5,864 bases of DNA from Acidobacteriaceae bacterium (GCA_003165855.1 PMXH01000282.1:1821-7684), one strand, 5' to 3'; shown: positions 1 to 5,398, numbered from the stretch's first letter. Made by a program: numbers and translations. Notes: generated by a model from the sequence alone, not told the origin.

Positions 1-49
1 TCGGACCTCGGACTTCGGACCTCAGGCTTCGGACCTCAGGCTTCGGATT
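1..49. repeat. Heptamer tandem array (TCGGACC-like), seven units
   Basis: Seven consecutive 7-nt units read TCGGACC, TCGGACT, TCGGACC, TCAGGCT, TCGGACC, TCAGGCT, TCGGATT, with no spacers. Units 3-4 and 5-6 are identical, giving a 14-nt higher-order repeat at 15-28 and 29-42. The array starts at the window edge and probably continues to the left. It overlaps the 3' end of the minus-strand gene at 36-449 and supplies its last codons and TGA stop. A second, inverted array of the same heptamer is at 584-608. Units of 7 nt without spacers rule out a CRISPR. Confidence 0.9.
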
Positions 50-449
50 TGGCCGCGGGTCTATCTCGGGCTGGTGATCGGTTGTAACTTTCGGGATCTC
101 TTATGGACTGGATGAGGGAGTTGAGCATCCGGCCTAATTCAGTTGAAAGCTTGGTCAGAGCTTCGGTACGTGGCGGGGTTAGATACTTTAGGCGTTGGGC
201 GATCAGAACCTGGGTTTCCAACTCGAGAAGGGAGCCCCGAGCGTGACAGAAGAACAGGGCGCGGTCACGATCTGTTGATCGTCCTTTGCCTTCTGCAATG
301 TTGCTGGGAATCGAGACGGCCGCTCTTCGCATCTGGCTGGTCAGCCCGTAGAGCTCCTCTTTTGGGAAGTCTCGGGTTTCGCCGTAAACGCATTCGACCA
401 GATCCATGGCACGCTGCCAAACTCTGAGATCTTGGTAGGAAGCAGCCAT
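36..449 (-). CDS. Four-helix bundle protein, S23 / 23S rRNA intervening-sequence family
   Basis: This is a 137-residue cytoplasmic protein with no signal peptide. It matches the S23/IVP four-helix-bundle family by eye: an N-terminal YQDLRVWQRAMDLV segment (residues 5-18), then FPKEELYGLTSQMRRAAVSIPSNIAEG (28-54), then GSLLELETQVLIAQRLKYL (72-90), and a last helix around 96-116. The family was first found in ORFs inside 23S rRNA insertions and also occurs, as here, at stand-alone loci; its molecular role is unknown. A related fold is used by the Avd subunit of diversity-generating retroelements, but no reverse transcriptase is visible here. The ATG at 449 is preferred over an upstream in-frame start at 509, because AGGAGG lies 8 nt before it and the family normally begins with this sequence. 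The tail SEA-stop is encoded inside the heptamer array. The gene lies 123 nt downstream of mltG on the same strand and could be cotranscribed. Confidence 0.9.
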   Translation of the reverse strand: MAASYQDLRVWQRAMDLVECVYGETRDFPKEELYGLTSQMRRAAVSIPSNIAEGKGRSTDRDRALFFCHARGSLLELETQVLIAQRLKYLTPPRTEALTKLSTELGRMLNSLIQSIRDPESYNRSPARDRPAAKSEA

Positions 450-457
450 GACATTTA

Positions 458-463
458 CCTCCT
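458..463 (-). promoter_or_regulatory. Ribosome binding site that decides the start of the four-helix gene
   Basis: The minus strand reads AGGAGG (CCTCCT on plus), separated by 8 nt from the ATG at 449. It is a perfect Shine-Dalgarno and lies inside the longer reading frame that begins at 509, so it argues for the shorter protein. Confidence 0.8.
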
Positions 464-525
464 GCGGGTGGTTTCTCGACAGATTGCGCGATTCGGGAAC
501 GTTGCGCAAGTGCGGACATCACACC

Positions 526-551
526 TTGTCAGCTCTTTTTGTCAGCTCTTT
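526..551. repeat. 13-nt perfect tandem duplication
   Basis: TTGTCAGCTCTTT occurs at 526-538 and again, directly adjoining, at 539-551. It lies in the noncoding gap between the four-helix gene and mltG. It may be a replication-slippage duplication or a scar of rearrangement; the sequence does not distinguish these. Confidence 0.85.
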
Positions 552-572
552 CTGTGGATCGGGAATCGCGGC

Positions 573-1655
573 TTAGGGCTGCCGTCCGAGGTCCGGGGTC
601 TGAGGTCCGCTGCCTTGCTTTCCACGCATGGCGCGGCGGTAGGCGGCGACGTTGGTATTGTGCTCTTCGATGGTGCGGGCGAAGCGGTGGTGGCCGGCGG
701 CGTCGGCGACGAAATAGTAGTAATCGGATTGCGCGGGACGCATGGCGGCTTCGAGCGCGCTCTTGCCGGGATTGGCGATGGGGCCGGGCGGGAGTCCGGG
801 GAATCGATAGGTGTTGTAGCGGGAATTGAAGCGCATGTCATCGTGGTGCAGCGCACCGGTGTAGGTTCCGGCTAAGAGTTCCGCATAGATAATGCTGGGG
901 TCGGCGTCGAGGGCGATTTGTTTCTGCAGGCGGTTGTAGTAGACGCTGGCGACGAGGGGGCGTTCTTCGGCTACGGCAGTTTCTTTCTCGACGATAGAGG
1001 CCATGATTACGGTGCGTTCGAGGTCGGCGCCGATCTGCGCGGTTTCAGAAGAGACCGGTGTGCTCCCCGCGGCGGCGCTCGCCACGTGAATCAATCCAAT
1101 TTGATGCGCGACCTGACGGAATTGCTTGACCATGGCGGCGGCGATGTCCTGCATGGTTTGCATGCGGCTGAATTCGTAGGTGTCGGGGAAAAGGTAGCCT
1201 TCAAGTGATGGCGCTCCGGGAGCGAGGTCGGCGATAAGGACGGTATCGGAGTGCGCTACCTTCAGGAAATCTTCGGCGGGGCCGAGTCCGGCGGTTTCGA
1301 TGGCGCGGGCGATGTCGAACATGGTGAAACCTTCGGGGACGACGACGGTGCGGAAGTAGACGTCGCCGCGGGCCAGGCGATTATGGACGTCGATCAGGTT
1401 GCGGGATTCGTCGAACCGGTATTCTCCGGCTTTGAGCGAGCGGCCGCGGTGCAGATAGTGCCACAGAATGAAGGCTCGCTCGCTGCGGATAATTCCGCTG
1501 GACTTGAGTTCGGAGGCGATGCGGCGGGTGGAGTATCCGGGATGCAGCATCACGAAAGTTTGTCCCGAAGGTTCAACGGGAATTAGCACAGCCCAGGCGA
1601 ACCAGGCCGCGGACGCGAGCGCGGCAATGAGGATGAGCCAGAAGAGCTTACGCAC
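573..1655 (-). CDS. mltG: Endolytic murein transglycosylase MltG (YceG-like)
   Basis: MltG is an inner-membrane lytic transglycosylase that cuts nascent glycan strands internally and is thought to set glycan length. This 360-residue protein has an N-terminal membrane anchor (about residues 4-25), a LysM-like region (about 30-100), the family motif LEGYLFPDTYEF (151-162), and the catalytic segment MASIVEKET (218-226). E223 aligns with the catalytic Glu of E. coli MltG. It also has VYYNRLQ (238-244), DADPSIIYA (250-258), PGLPPGPIANPG (286-297) and the terminal FVADAAGHHRF and EEHN motifs. The usual LQxDP is LDADP here. An Ala/Ser-rich stretch near 191-210 looks like a linker. The start is a GTG at 1655: an in-frame TAA lies five codons upstream and later starts would delete the anchor. 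No clear Shine-Dalgarno is visible. The last 15 or so residues are non-family sequence, partly encoded by a heptamer repeat (584-608). No ruvX neighbour is present. Confidence 0.95.
   Translation of the reverse strand: MRKLFWLILIAALASAAWFAWAVLIPVEPSGQTFVMLHPGYSTRRIASELKSSGIIRSERAFILWHYLHRGRSLKAGEYRFDESRNLIDVHNRLARGDVYFRTVVVPEGFTMFDIARAIETAGLGPAEDFLKVAHSDTVLIADLAPGAPSLEGYLFPDTYEFSRMQTMQDIAAAMVKQFRQVAHQIGLIHVASAAAGSTPVSSETAQIGADLERTVIMASIVEKETAVAEERPLVASVYYNRLQKQIALDADPSIIYAELLAGTYTGALHHDDMRFNSRYNTYRFPGLPPGPIANPGKSALEAAMRPAQSDYYYFVADAAGHHRFARTIEEHNTNVAAYRRAMRGKQGSGPQTPDLGRQP
584..608. repeat. Heptamer array inside the 3' end of mltG, inverted relative to 1-49
   Basis: The plus strand reads GTCCGAG, GTCCGGG, GTCTGAG, GTCC: about three and a half units of the reverse complement of the heptamer at 1-49. 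It is in frame inside mltG and encodes roughly residues 348-356 (SGPQTPDLG), beyond the conserved domain. The two arrays face each other across the four-helix gene. Confidence 0.8.
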
Positions 1656-1713
1656 GATGGCGACAGTTTAGACGATGATGGAAGGTGTGCGCAGCTGACT
1701 TTAGTAAGAATTT

Positions 1714-1858
1714 GACTCGGCTGCCGGTGATGGTGCAGTTTGGCTCACGCGGTGGGCCGGTTAAGTAGGAGATCCCTCGCTATGCCTGAAAAACGGCTCC
1801 GCTCAGGATGACACTGGTCGTGTAATAGTCAAACTGCACCACTATCCGGCTGCCCGTC
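1714..1858. repeat. MITE-like inverted repeat, about 145 bp, with imperfect 32-nt arms
   Basis: The arms are 1714-1745 and 1827-1858. Their core is perfect over 12 bp: TGGTGCAGTTTG at 1731-1742 against CAAACTGCACCA at 1830-1841. Both also share GCCGG on the outer side, at slightly different spacing. Between the arms lies one copy of the long dispersed repeat (1768-1813). The layout resembles a small non-autonomous transposable element or a long RNA hairpin. No target-site duplication was identified with confidence and no transposase is present. Confidence 0.6.
1768..1813 (+). repeat. Dispersed palindromic repeat, long form, copy 1
   Basis: This 46-bp unit begins GGAGATCCCTCGC and ends GCTCAGGATGACA. 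It matches the copy at 5399-5444 at 41 of 46 positions by eye. The long form carries a central CCTGAAAA(A/G)CGGCT insert that the short copies (2887, 4093, 4164) lack. CCTGA and TCAGG can pair as a 5-bp stem. It sits upstream of the lipoprotein gene inside a larger inverted repeat. Confidence 0.8.
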
Positions 1859-1864
1859 TGGTTT

Positions 1865-1890
1865 TTGCGACCTTTTCGGCGCGGTATACT
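1865..1890 (+). promoter_or_regulatory. Candidate promoter for the lipoprotein gene
   Basis: TATACT at 1885-1890 is a good -10 element. A -35 is poor: TTGCGA at 1865-1870 gives only a 14-nt spacer, and the T-rich stretch from 1862 is an alternative at 17 nt. A transcript starting near 1897 would exclude the ATG at 1894 and supports the ATG at 1921. Confidence 0.4.
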
Positions 1891-1920
1891 CAAATGTTCT
1901 GGAGACCATCTAATAACTTC

Positions 1921-2856
1921 ATGAGACGTAGCTCGCCCTTTTGGGCTTTGACTCTGCTGCTGGCGGTGCTGCCCACGACGGGCTGCCTTTTCCGTACGCG
2001 GCCGGTGGAGGAAACCTATTCCAAGGCTCCTCTTCGAGAATCCTCGCAAGCAGGATTAATCGACAGCATTAATCAACAGGCGGTGAAAATCCGGTCGTTG
2101 CAGGCGACGGTGGATATCGACACTTCCGCAGGCGGGGCGAAGAAGGGCCACGTCACCGACTACAAAGAGATTCGTGGCTATGTGCTGGCGCAGAAGCCGG
2201 CGATGCTGCACATGATCGGGTTGTTGCCGATCGTGCGGACGACGGCTTTCGACATGGTGAGCAACGGCGAGGAGTTCAAGCTGTGGATTCCGCCGAGAAA
2301 CCGCTTTGTGGTAGGGCGCAACGAGGTGCAGACGCACAACGCGGACCAGCCCATGGAAAGCATCCGGCCGCAGGATATCTACGAGGCGTTGCTGATTCGC
2401 GCCGTCGATCCCGAGCACGAGATTGCGGTGCTGGAGAATGGTTACGAGATTCTGCACGATTCCAAAGGGCATCGCGTTCTGCAGGACGACTACGAGTTGG
2501 TGGTGATTCGCAAGCGGGACAAGGGCTGGGCGCTGTCGCGGAAGATTGTGTTCAGCCGCACCGACCTGCAACCGCATCGCCAGTACATTTACGATGAGAA
2601 GGGCAATCTGGCAACGGATGCGAGGTATGCGAACTATAAAGAGTACGATGGCGTGAGCTTCGCGTCGCGCATCGAGATTTTCCGGCCGCAAGAGGAGTAC
2701 GACATCACGCTTAACATGTTAAAGCTGGAAATCAACAAAGTGCTGAGGGATGATCAGTTTGTGCTGCAGCAGCCGCCGGGAGCGGAGGTGGTGCATCTGG
2801 ACAAGCCGCAATCGAGTTCCGCCGCACCGCCGCCGGGGACGAGAAACGGGCGCTAA
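1921..2856 (+). CDS. Outer-membrane-type lipoprotein, LolA/LolB-like (DUF4292-like)
   Basis: This is a 311-residue predicted lipoprotein. A charged MRRSS start leads into a hydrophobic stretch (about 7-18) and the lipobox TTGC, with Cys22 as the likely lipidated residue. The mature part has repeated beta-type segments: IRSLQATVDI (57-66), IRGYVLAQKPAMLHMIGLLPIVRTTAFDMVSNGEEFKLWIPPRNRFVVG (84-132), and a later strand-rich part around YANYKEYDGVSFASRIEIFRP (236-256). The phrase 'membrane-damaging polymer pulled away by a hydrophobic cradle' describes LolA/LolB-like relatives; a lipoprotein-handling role here is inference. The tail (about 296-311) is Ser/Pro-rich and likely disordered. ATG 1921 is preferred over ATG 1894, because the signal peptide begins properly there and the -10-like TATACT would place transcription start after 1894. 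GGAG at 1901-1904 is the nearest ribosome site, rather far away. An FtsX-type permease gene follows 106 nt downstream. Confidence 0.75.
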   Translation: MRRSSPFWALTLLLAVLPTTGCLFRTRPVEETYSKAPLRESSQAGLIDSINQQAVKIRSLQATVDIDTSAGGAKKGHVTDYKEIRGYVLAQKPAMLHMIGLLPIVRTTAFDMVSNGEEFKLWIPPRNRFVVGRNEVQTHNADQPMESIRPQDIYEALLIRAVDPEHEIAVLENGYEILHDSKGHRVLQDDYELVVIRKRDKGWALSRKIVFSRTDLQPHRQYIYDEKGNLATDARYANYKEYDGVSFASRIEIFRPQEEYDITLNMLKLEINKVLRDDQFVLQQPPGAEVVHLDKPQSSSAAPPPGTRNGR

Positions 2857-2886
2857 CACTGTCACTGTTGTCAGCGCGAGCCAAAA

Positions 2887-2916
2887 CCAAGATCCCTCGC
2901 TGCGCTCGGGATGACA
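2887..2916 (+). repeat. Dispersed palindromic repeat, short form, copy 2
   Basis: This 30-bp unit runs CCAAGATCCCTCGC ... GCTCGGGATGACA and differs from the copy at 4164-4193 at one base. ATCCC and GGGAT can pair around an 11-nt centre. It lies between the lipoprotein and permease genes, so it would be transcribed if they share an operon. I see nothing else notable in the 106-nt gap. Confidence 0.85.
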
Positions 2917-2962
2917 AAGCAGTTGCGATGACAAGTGGTTCGAGTTTCAGCAGACTCTTCTT

Positions 2963-4066
2963 ATGAACAAAATGGTGATTGCCAACCTGGTGCACCGGCC
3001 GTTGCGGTCACTGATCAGCATTGTCGCCGTGGCGCTGGAAGTGGCGTTGATTCTGCTGATCGCCGGCCTTGCCTACGGCATCATGAACGACTCCAAGGGC
3101 CGCCAGGCAGGGGTGGGAGCCGATGTGATTGTGCAGCCCCCCGGTTCGACGAACCTGGTCGCCATCGGCGGTGCGCCCGTTTCTATCAAAGTGGCCGAGA
3201 TCCTGCGCAAATTGCCCCACGTGAAAGTGGTGAGCCCGGTGATCTGGCAGCTTTCCACCCAGGGATCGCTCGAAGTAATTGATGGAATCGATCTTGGGAC
3301 CTTCGAGGGTTTAGGGGGACCGTTTCAATATGTGCAGGGCGGCCCGTTCCAGAGGCCGAATGAGATGTTGGTGGATGATTACATTGCGCGCCAGAAACAT
3401 GTGAAGGTTGGCGACACGATGGACGTCCTGAACCATGAATTTCGCGTGGCGGGAGTGGTGGAGAATGGCCGCGGCGCGCGCAAGTTCCTGCCTCTTGCCT
3501 CTCTGCAGGATCTACTCAGCGCCAAGGATAAGGCATCGGTCTTTTACCTGAAGCTCGACGACCCAGCCAGTACCGACGCCGTGGTGAATGAGGTAAAGAG
3601 CCAGCCTGGCATGGAAAAGTATTCCGTGCAATCGACCGAAGAGTATCTGAGCATGATGACGCCCAGCCATTTGCCCGGCTTCCGCCCGTTCATCGGCGTG
3701 GTGATTGGGGTGAGCGTGATCATCGGCTTTCTGGTGATCTTCCAATCGATGTACGCGGCGGTGATGGAGCGCACGCGCGAGATAGGGATTTTGAAGGCGA
3801 TGGGCGCGTCGAAATTTTATATTGTGAGCGCGATTCTGCGGGAGACTGGCTTGCTGGCCGTGCTCGGTATCGTCCTCGGCATCGGATTCAGCTTCGCAGC
3901 CAGTTGGGCGATCCGGCATCGCTTCCCATTGGTGCAGGTTGTGGTTACAAGCGATTGGGTTCTGCGAGCCATGCTGGTGGCGGTGTTGGGGGCAATCGCG
4001 GGAGCGCTGTACCCTGCATTCAAGGCGGCGGGTAAGGATCCGATTGAGGCGCTGGCGTATGAGTAG
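2963..4066 (+). CDS. ABC transporter permease, MacB/FtsX/LolC-type
   Basis: This 367-residue inner-membrane protein has the four-helix plan of the MacB/FtsX/LolC superfamily. The first membrane helix is at about 17-40, followed by a large periplasmic domain (about 45-240, MacB-PCD-like) with VGADVIVQPPGSTNL near its start. The FtsX domain has helices near 242-266, 288-316 and 333-351. The cytoplasmic loop MERTREIGILKAMGAS (268-283) is the family coupling segment, and the end PAFKAAGKDPIEALAYE (351-367) is the usual terminal motif. Such permeases work as dimers with a MacB/LolD-type ATPase to move lipoproteins, peptides or drugs, or to transmit force across the membrane. No ATPase is fused or present in the window. 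ATG 2963 has no good Shine-Dalgarno; ATG 2972 is an alternative three codons in. The substrate cannot be told; the lipoprotein upstream may be its partner. Confidence 0.9.
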   Translation: MNKMVIANLVHRPLRSLISIVAVALEVALILLIAGLAYGIMNDSKGRQAGVGADVIVQPPGSTNLVAIGGAPVSIKVAEILRKLPHVKVVSPVIWQLSTQGSLEVIDGIDLGTFEGLGGPFQYVQGGPFQRPNEMLVDDYIARQKHVKVGDTMDVLNHEFRVAGVVENGRGARKFLPLASLQDLLSAKDKASVFYLKLDDPASTDAVVNEVKSQPGMEKYSVQSTEEYLSMMTPSHLPGFRPFIGVVIGVSVIIGFLVIFQSMYAAVMERTREIGILKAMGASKFYIVSAILRETGLLAVLGIVLGIGFSFAASWAIRHRFPLVQVVVTSDWVLRAMLVAVLGAIAGALYPAFKAAGKDPIEALAYE

Positions 4067-4068
4067 CG

Positions 4069-4090
4069 CAGCTTCTAGCTCAAGAAGCTG
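4069..4090 (+). terminator. Stem-loop just after the permease stop codon
   Basis: CAGCTTCT (4069-4076) and AGAAGCTG (4083-4090) form a perfect 8-bp stem with a 6-nt loop, starting 3 nt after the TAG. No T-run follows, so it is not a standard intrinsic terminator. It may protect the transcript end or stop transcription together with the larger hairpin that follows. Confidence 0.45.
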
Positions 4091-4092
4091 AC

Positions 4093-4123
4093 TGTCATCC
4101 CGAGCGTAAGCGAAGGATCTTGG
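4093..4123 (-). repeat. Dispersed palindromic repeat, short form, inverted copy 3
   Basis: Read on the minus strand this is CCAAGATCCTTCGC ... GCTCGGGATGACA, 31 nt. It differs from copy 4 (4164-4193) by one substitution and one inserted base. It is the only copy of the five in this orientation. Confidence 0.85.
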
Positions 4124-4163
4124 TGTCTGCTTGGGTCGGCGTCATGGGCGGCGCAAGCACGAA

Positions 4164-4193
4164 CCAAGATCCCTCGCTTCGCTCGGGATGACA
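4164..4193 (+). repeat. Dispersed palindromic repeat, short form, copy 4
   Basis: This 30-bp unit runs CCAAGATCCCTCGC ... GCTCGGGATGACA. It ends 11 nt before the stop codon of the minus-strand thioredoxin-like gene and pairs with the inverted copy at 4093-4123. Confidence 0.85.
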
Positions 4194-4204
4194 ATCGCGT
4201 AGTT

Positions 4205-4726
4205 CTATTCTTCCGGTTCCGGCTTAGCTTCGATTCCTGCCCGCTTCAGCAGGCGCCGGAGTCCTCGTTCTCCGGCGGCGCGGCGCTGTTCGCCGGCGAT
4301 GTTGCCGTCGCGATCGATCACCACGTAGATGGGATAGCTTTGAGCGTTGTACATGGCGGCGAGGTTGGTGTCTTTGGTGAGCACGATGGGAACGGATCGA
4401 GGGTGCTCGGCCAGGTACTTCCTGACCTTCTGATCGGGCTCGAGGACGTCGACTGCGAGCACGATCAGGCCTTTGCCGGCGAACTCCTTGGCGATGTCGT
4501 CAACCAGGGAGGCTTCGTTTTCGCAGTACTTGCACCAGGTGGTCCAGAACTCGAACAGGACGACCTTGCCCTTGACCGACGCGTTGTTGAACTGATCGCC
4601 GGTTGTGGTTTTGGCGCGGAAGCGAGGAGCGGGTTCGCCGGTTTCGTCGGCGGCGAAGGCGCAGAGGGCGGCGAACGCGAGTGCGATCGGCACGAGACGG
4701 CGGAAAGTGAACGATGGCGCTGCCAT
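4205..4726 (-). CDS. Exported TlpA-like thioredoxin-fold protein
   Basis: This is a 173-residue protein with a signal peptide: basic FRR (8-10), a hydrophobic core (about 11-22), then AFA-A with cleavage likely after residue 25 or 26. The mature part has the TlpA/AhpC-type start GEPAPRF (30-36), KGKVVLFEFWTTWCKYC (52-68) with redox cysteines C65 and C68, GLIVLAVDVLE (86-96), and YPIYVVIDRDGNIAGE (131-146), where P132 fits the cis-proline position. It probably acts in the periplasm as a thiol-disulfide reductant or in cytochrome c maturation-type chemistry. The exact partner is unknown. WCKYC lacks the proline of the common WCxPC motif. ATG 4726 gives a compact signal peptide; a GTG at 4744 in the same frame is an alternative. 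Neither start has an obvious Shine-Dalgarno. The C-terminus is Glu/Pro-rich. The gene is divergent from the rplM operon and convergent with the permease. Confidence 0.88.
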   Translation of the reverse strand: MAAPSFTFRRLVPIALAFAALCAFAADETGEPAPRFRAKTTTGDQFNNASVKGKVVLFEFWTTWCKYCENEASLVDDIAKEFAGKGLIVLAVDVLEPDQKVRKYLAEHPRSVPIVLTKDTNLAAMYNAQSYPIYVVIDRDGNIAGEQRRAAGERGLRRLLKRAGIEAKPEPEE

Positions 4727-4784
4727 GGGGCGGAATGTTAGCACGGATGCGGGAATTGGTTAGCCCATATTTATTAACTCAACG

Positions 4785-4814
4785 TTGACAATTCCTTGCA
4801 GGCTCCGGTATCTT
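4785..4814 (+). promoter_or_regulatory. Promoter of the rplM-rpsI operon
   Basis: A consensus -35 TTGACA (4785-4790) is followed after 18 nt by TATCTT (4809-4814), a 4-of-6 match to the -10 consensus. Start of transcription would be near 4821, leaving a leader of about 120 nt. A perfect 10-bp palindrome TCAACGTTGA (4779-4788) overlaps the -35 box. Confidence 0.65.
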
Positions 4815-4820
4815 TAAAGC

Positions 4821-4939
4821 TTTGGGAAGTCTCGCGGTTGCCCGCCTGATGGTCTGGCGTCCTCGCCGGAGAATCACCGAGCGGTCTTCTTTGTAATTTC
4901 AATCGCGTTTCGCAATTTTTTTCATTCCGGGAGATTCCG
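4821..4939 (+). promoter_or_regulatory. Structured 5' leader of rplM, possible autoregulatory element
   Basis: The leader can fold TCTGGCG / CGCCGGA into a 7-bp stem with a TCCT loop (4853-4870, one G-T pair). A shorter GCGG / CCGC stem lies at 4834-4845. A weak GCG-TTT-CGC hairpin (4905-4913) precedes seven Ts (4916-4922) just before the ribosome site. L13 is known to bind its own leader in E. coli, and Firmicutes have an L13 leader RNA. A comparable role here is inference; I could not match this sequence to those families. Confidence 0.4.
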
Positions 4940-5380
4940 ATGTCAACCTATTTCCCCAAAGCGGGGGAAATTGTGCGCAAGTGGTACGTCGTGGATGCGG
5001 ACGGTCAGACGCTGGGTCGTATGGCCTCGCAAGTGGCTCGCATCCTTATGGGCAAAGAGAACCCGCAGTACACACCCTTTCTCGATACCGGCGATCATGT
5101 GATCGTCATTAATGCCGAGAAAGTGAGAACGACCGGTATGAAGTCGGAGCAGAAACAATATCACCACTACACCGGCTACCCCGGTGGTCTGCGCACCGAA
5201 GATTACCGCAAGCGTTTGGCGCGCAAGCCGGAAAAGATTATTGAAGATGCGGTGCGGCGCATGCTGCCCAAGAACAAGCTGGCGGCGCATATGCTCTCGA
5301 AGCTGAATGTGTACAAGGGGGATAAGCATCCCCATGAGGCGCAGAAGCCGCAGGATTTGAAGTTGGAAGTACGGGCGTAG
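4940..5380 (+). CDS. rplM: 50S ribosomal protein L13
   Basis: L13 is an early-assembly protein of the large subunit and binds 23S rRNA. At 146 residues it is of normal length. Family marks are [16 protein letters not shown] (15-30), [17 protein letters not shown] (46-62), [21 protein letters not shown] (64-84), AVRRMLPKN (104-112), and [17 protein letters not shown] (121-137). The start ATG at 4940 has GGGAG (4929-4933) 6 nt upstream. The gene follows its own promoter and leader and is the first gene of the conserved rplM-rpsI pair, which are 88 nt apart here because a dispersed repeat lies between them. Nothing is missing or odd in the protein. Confidence 0.98.
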   Translation: MSTYFPKAGEIVRKWYVVDADGQTLGRMASQVARILMGKENPQYTPFLDTGDHVIVINAEKVRTTGMKSEQKQYHHYTGYPGGLRTEDYRKRLARKPEKIIEDAVRRMLPKNKLAAHMLSKLNVYKGDKHPHEAQKPQDLKLEVRA

Positions 5381-5398
5381 GGCAGGAGCAGTTGAGCG

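Larger units (their letters stand above)
4093..4193. terminator. Long inverted repeat between convergent genes, possible bidirectional terminator
   Basis: Copies 3 and 4 of the short repeat face each other, giving a near-perfect stem of about 30 bp with a loop of about 40 nt (4124-4163). The structure lies between the stop codons of the permease and the thioredoxin-like gene, where a terminator for both directions would be expected. There is no clear T-run on either side, so the termination role is inferred from position. Confidence 0.4.

Noticed and set aside
1..49. Possible CRISPR array
   Set aside because: Units are 7 nt, contiguous and without spacers, so this is a simple tandem repeat.
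36..449. Diversity-generating retroelement (Avd-like four-helix protein)
   Set aside because: No reverse transcriptase, template repeat or variable repeat is visible, and the sequence fits the S23 family better.
450..509. N-terminal extension of the four-helix protein starting at 509
   Set aside because: A perfect AGGAGG sits inside the extension, 8 nt before the ATG at 449, and the family begins at the shorter start.
432..875. 147-codon plus-strand open frame
   Set aside because: It runs antisense to mltG, is Gly/Val-rich as expected from a GC-rich shadow frame, and matches no family I recognise.
2056..2691. 211-codon minus-strand open frame
   Set aside because: It lies wholly antisense to the lipoprotein gene, is rich in His/Arg/Leu as a complementary shadow, and has no domain features.
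4340..4741. 133-codon plus-strand open frame
   Set aside because: It is antisense to the thioredoxin-like gene, which has clear family motifs and a signal peptide; this frame has neither.
4902..4922. Intrinsic terminator/attenuator before rplM
   Set aside because: The stem is only about three strong pairs, so the T-run alone does not support a terminator; it is mentioned only as part of the leader.
4943..5335. 130-codon minus-strand open frame
   Set aside because: It is a complete shadow of rplM.
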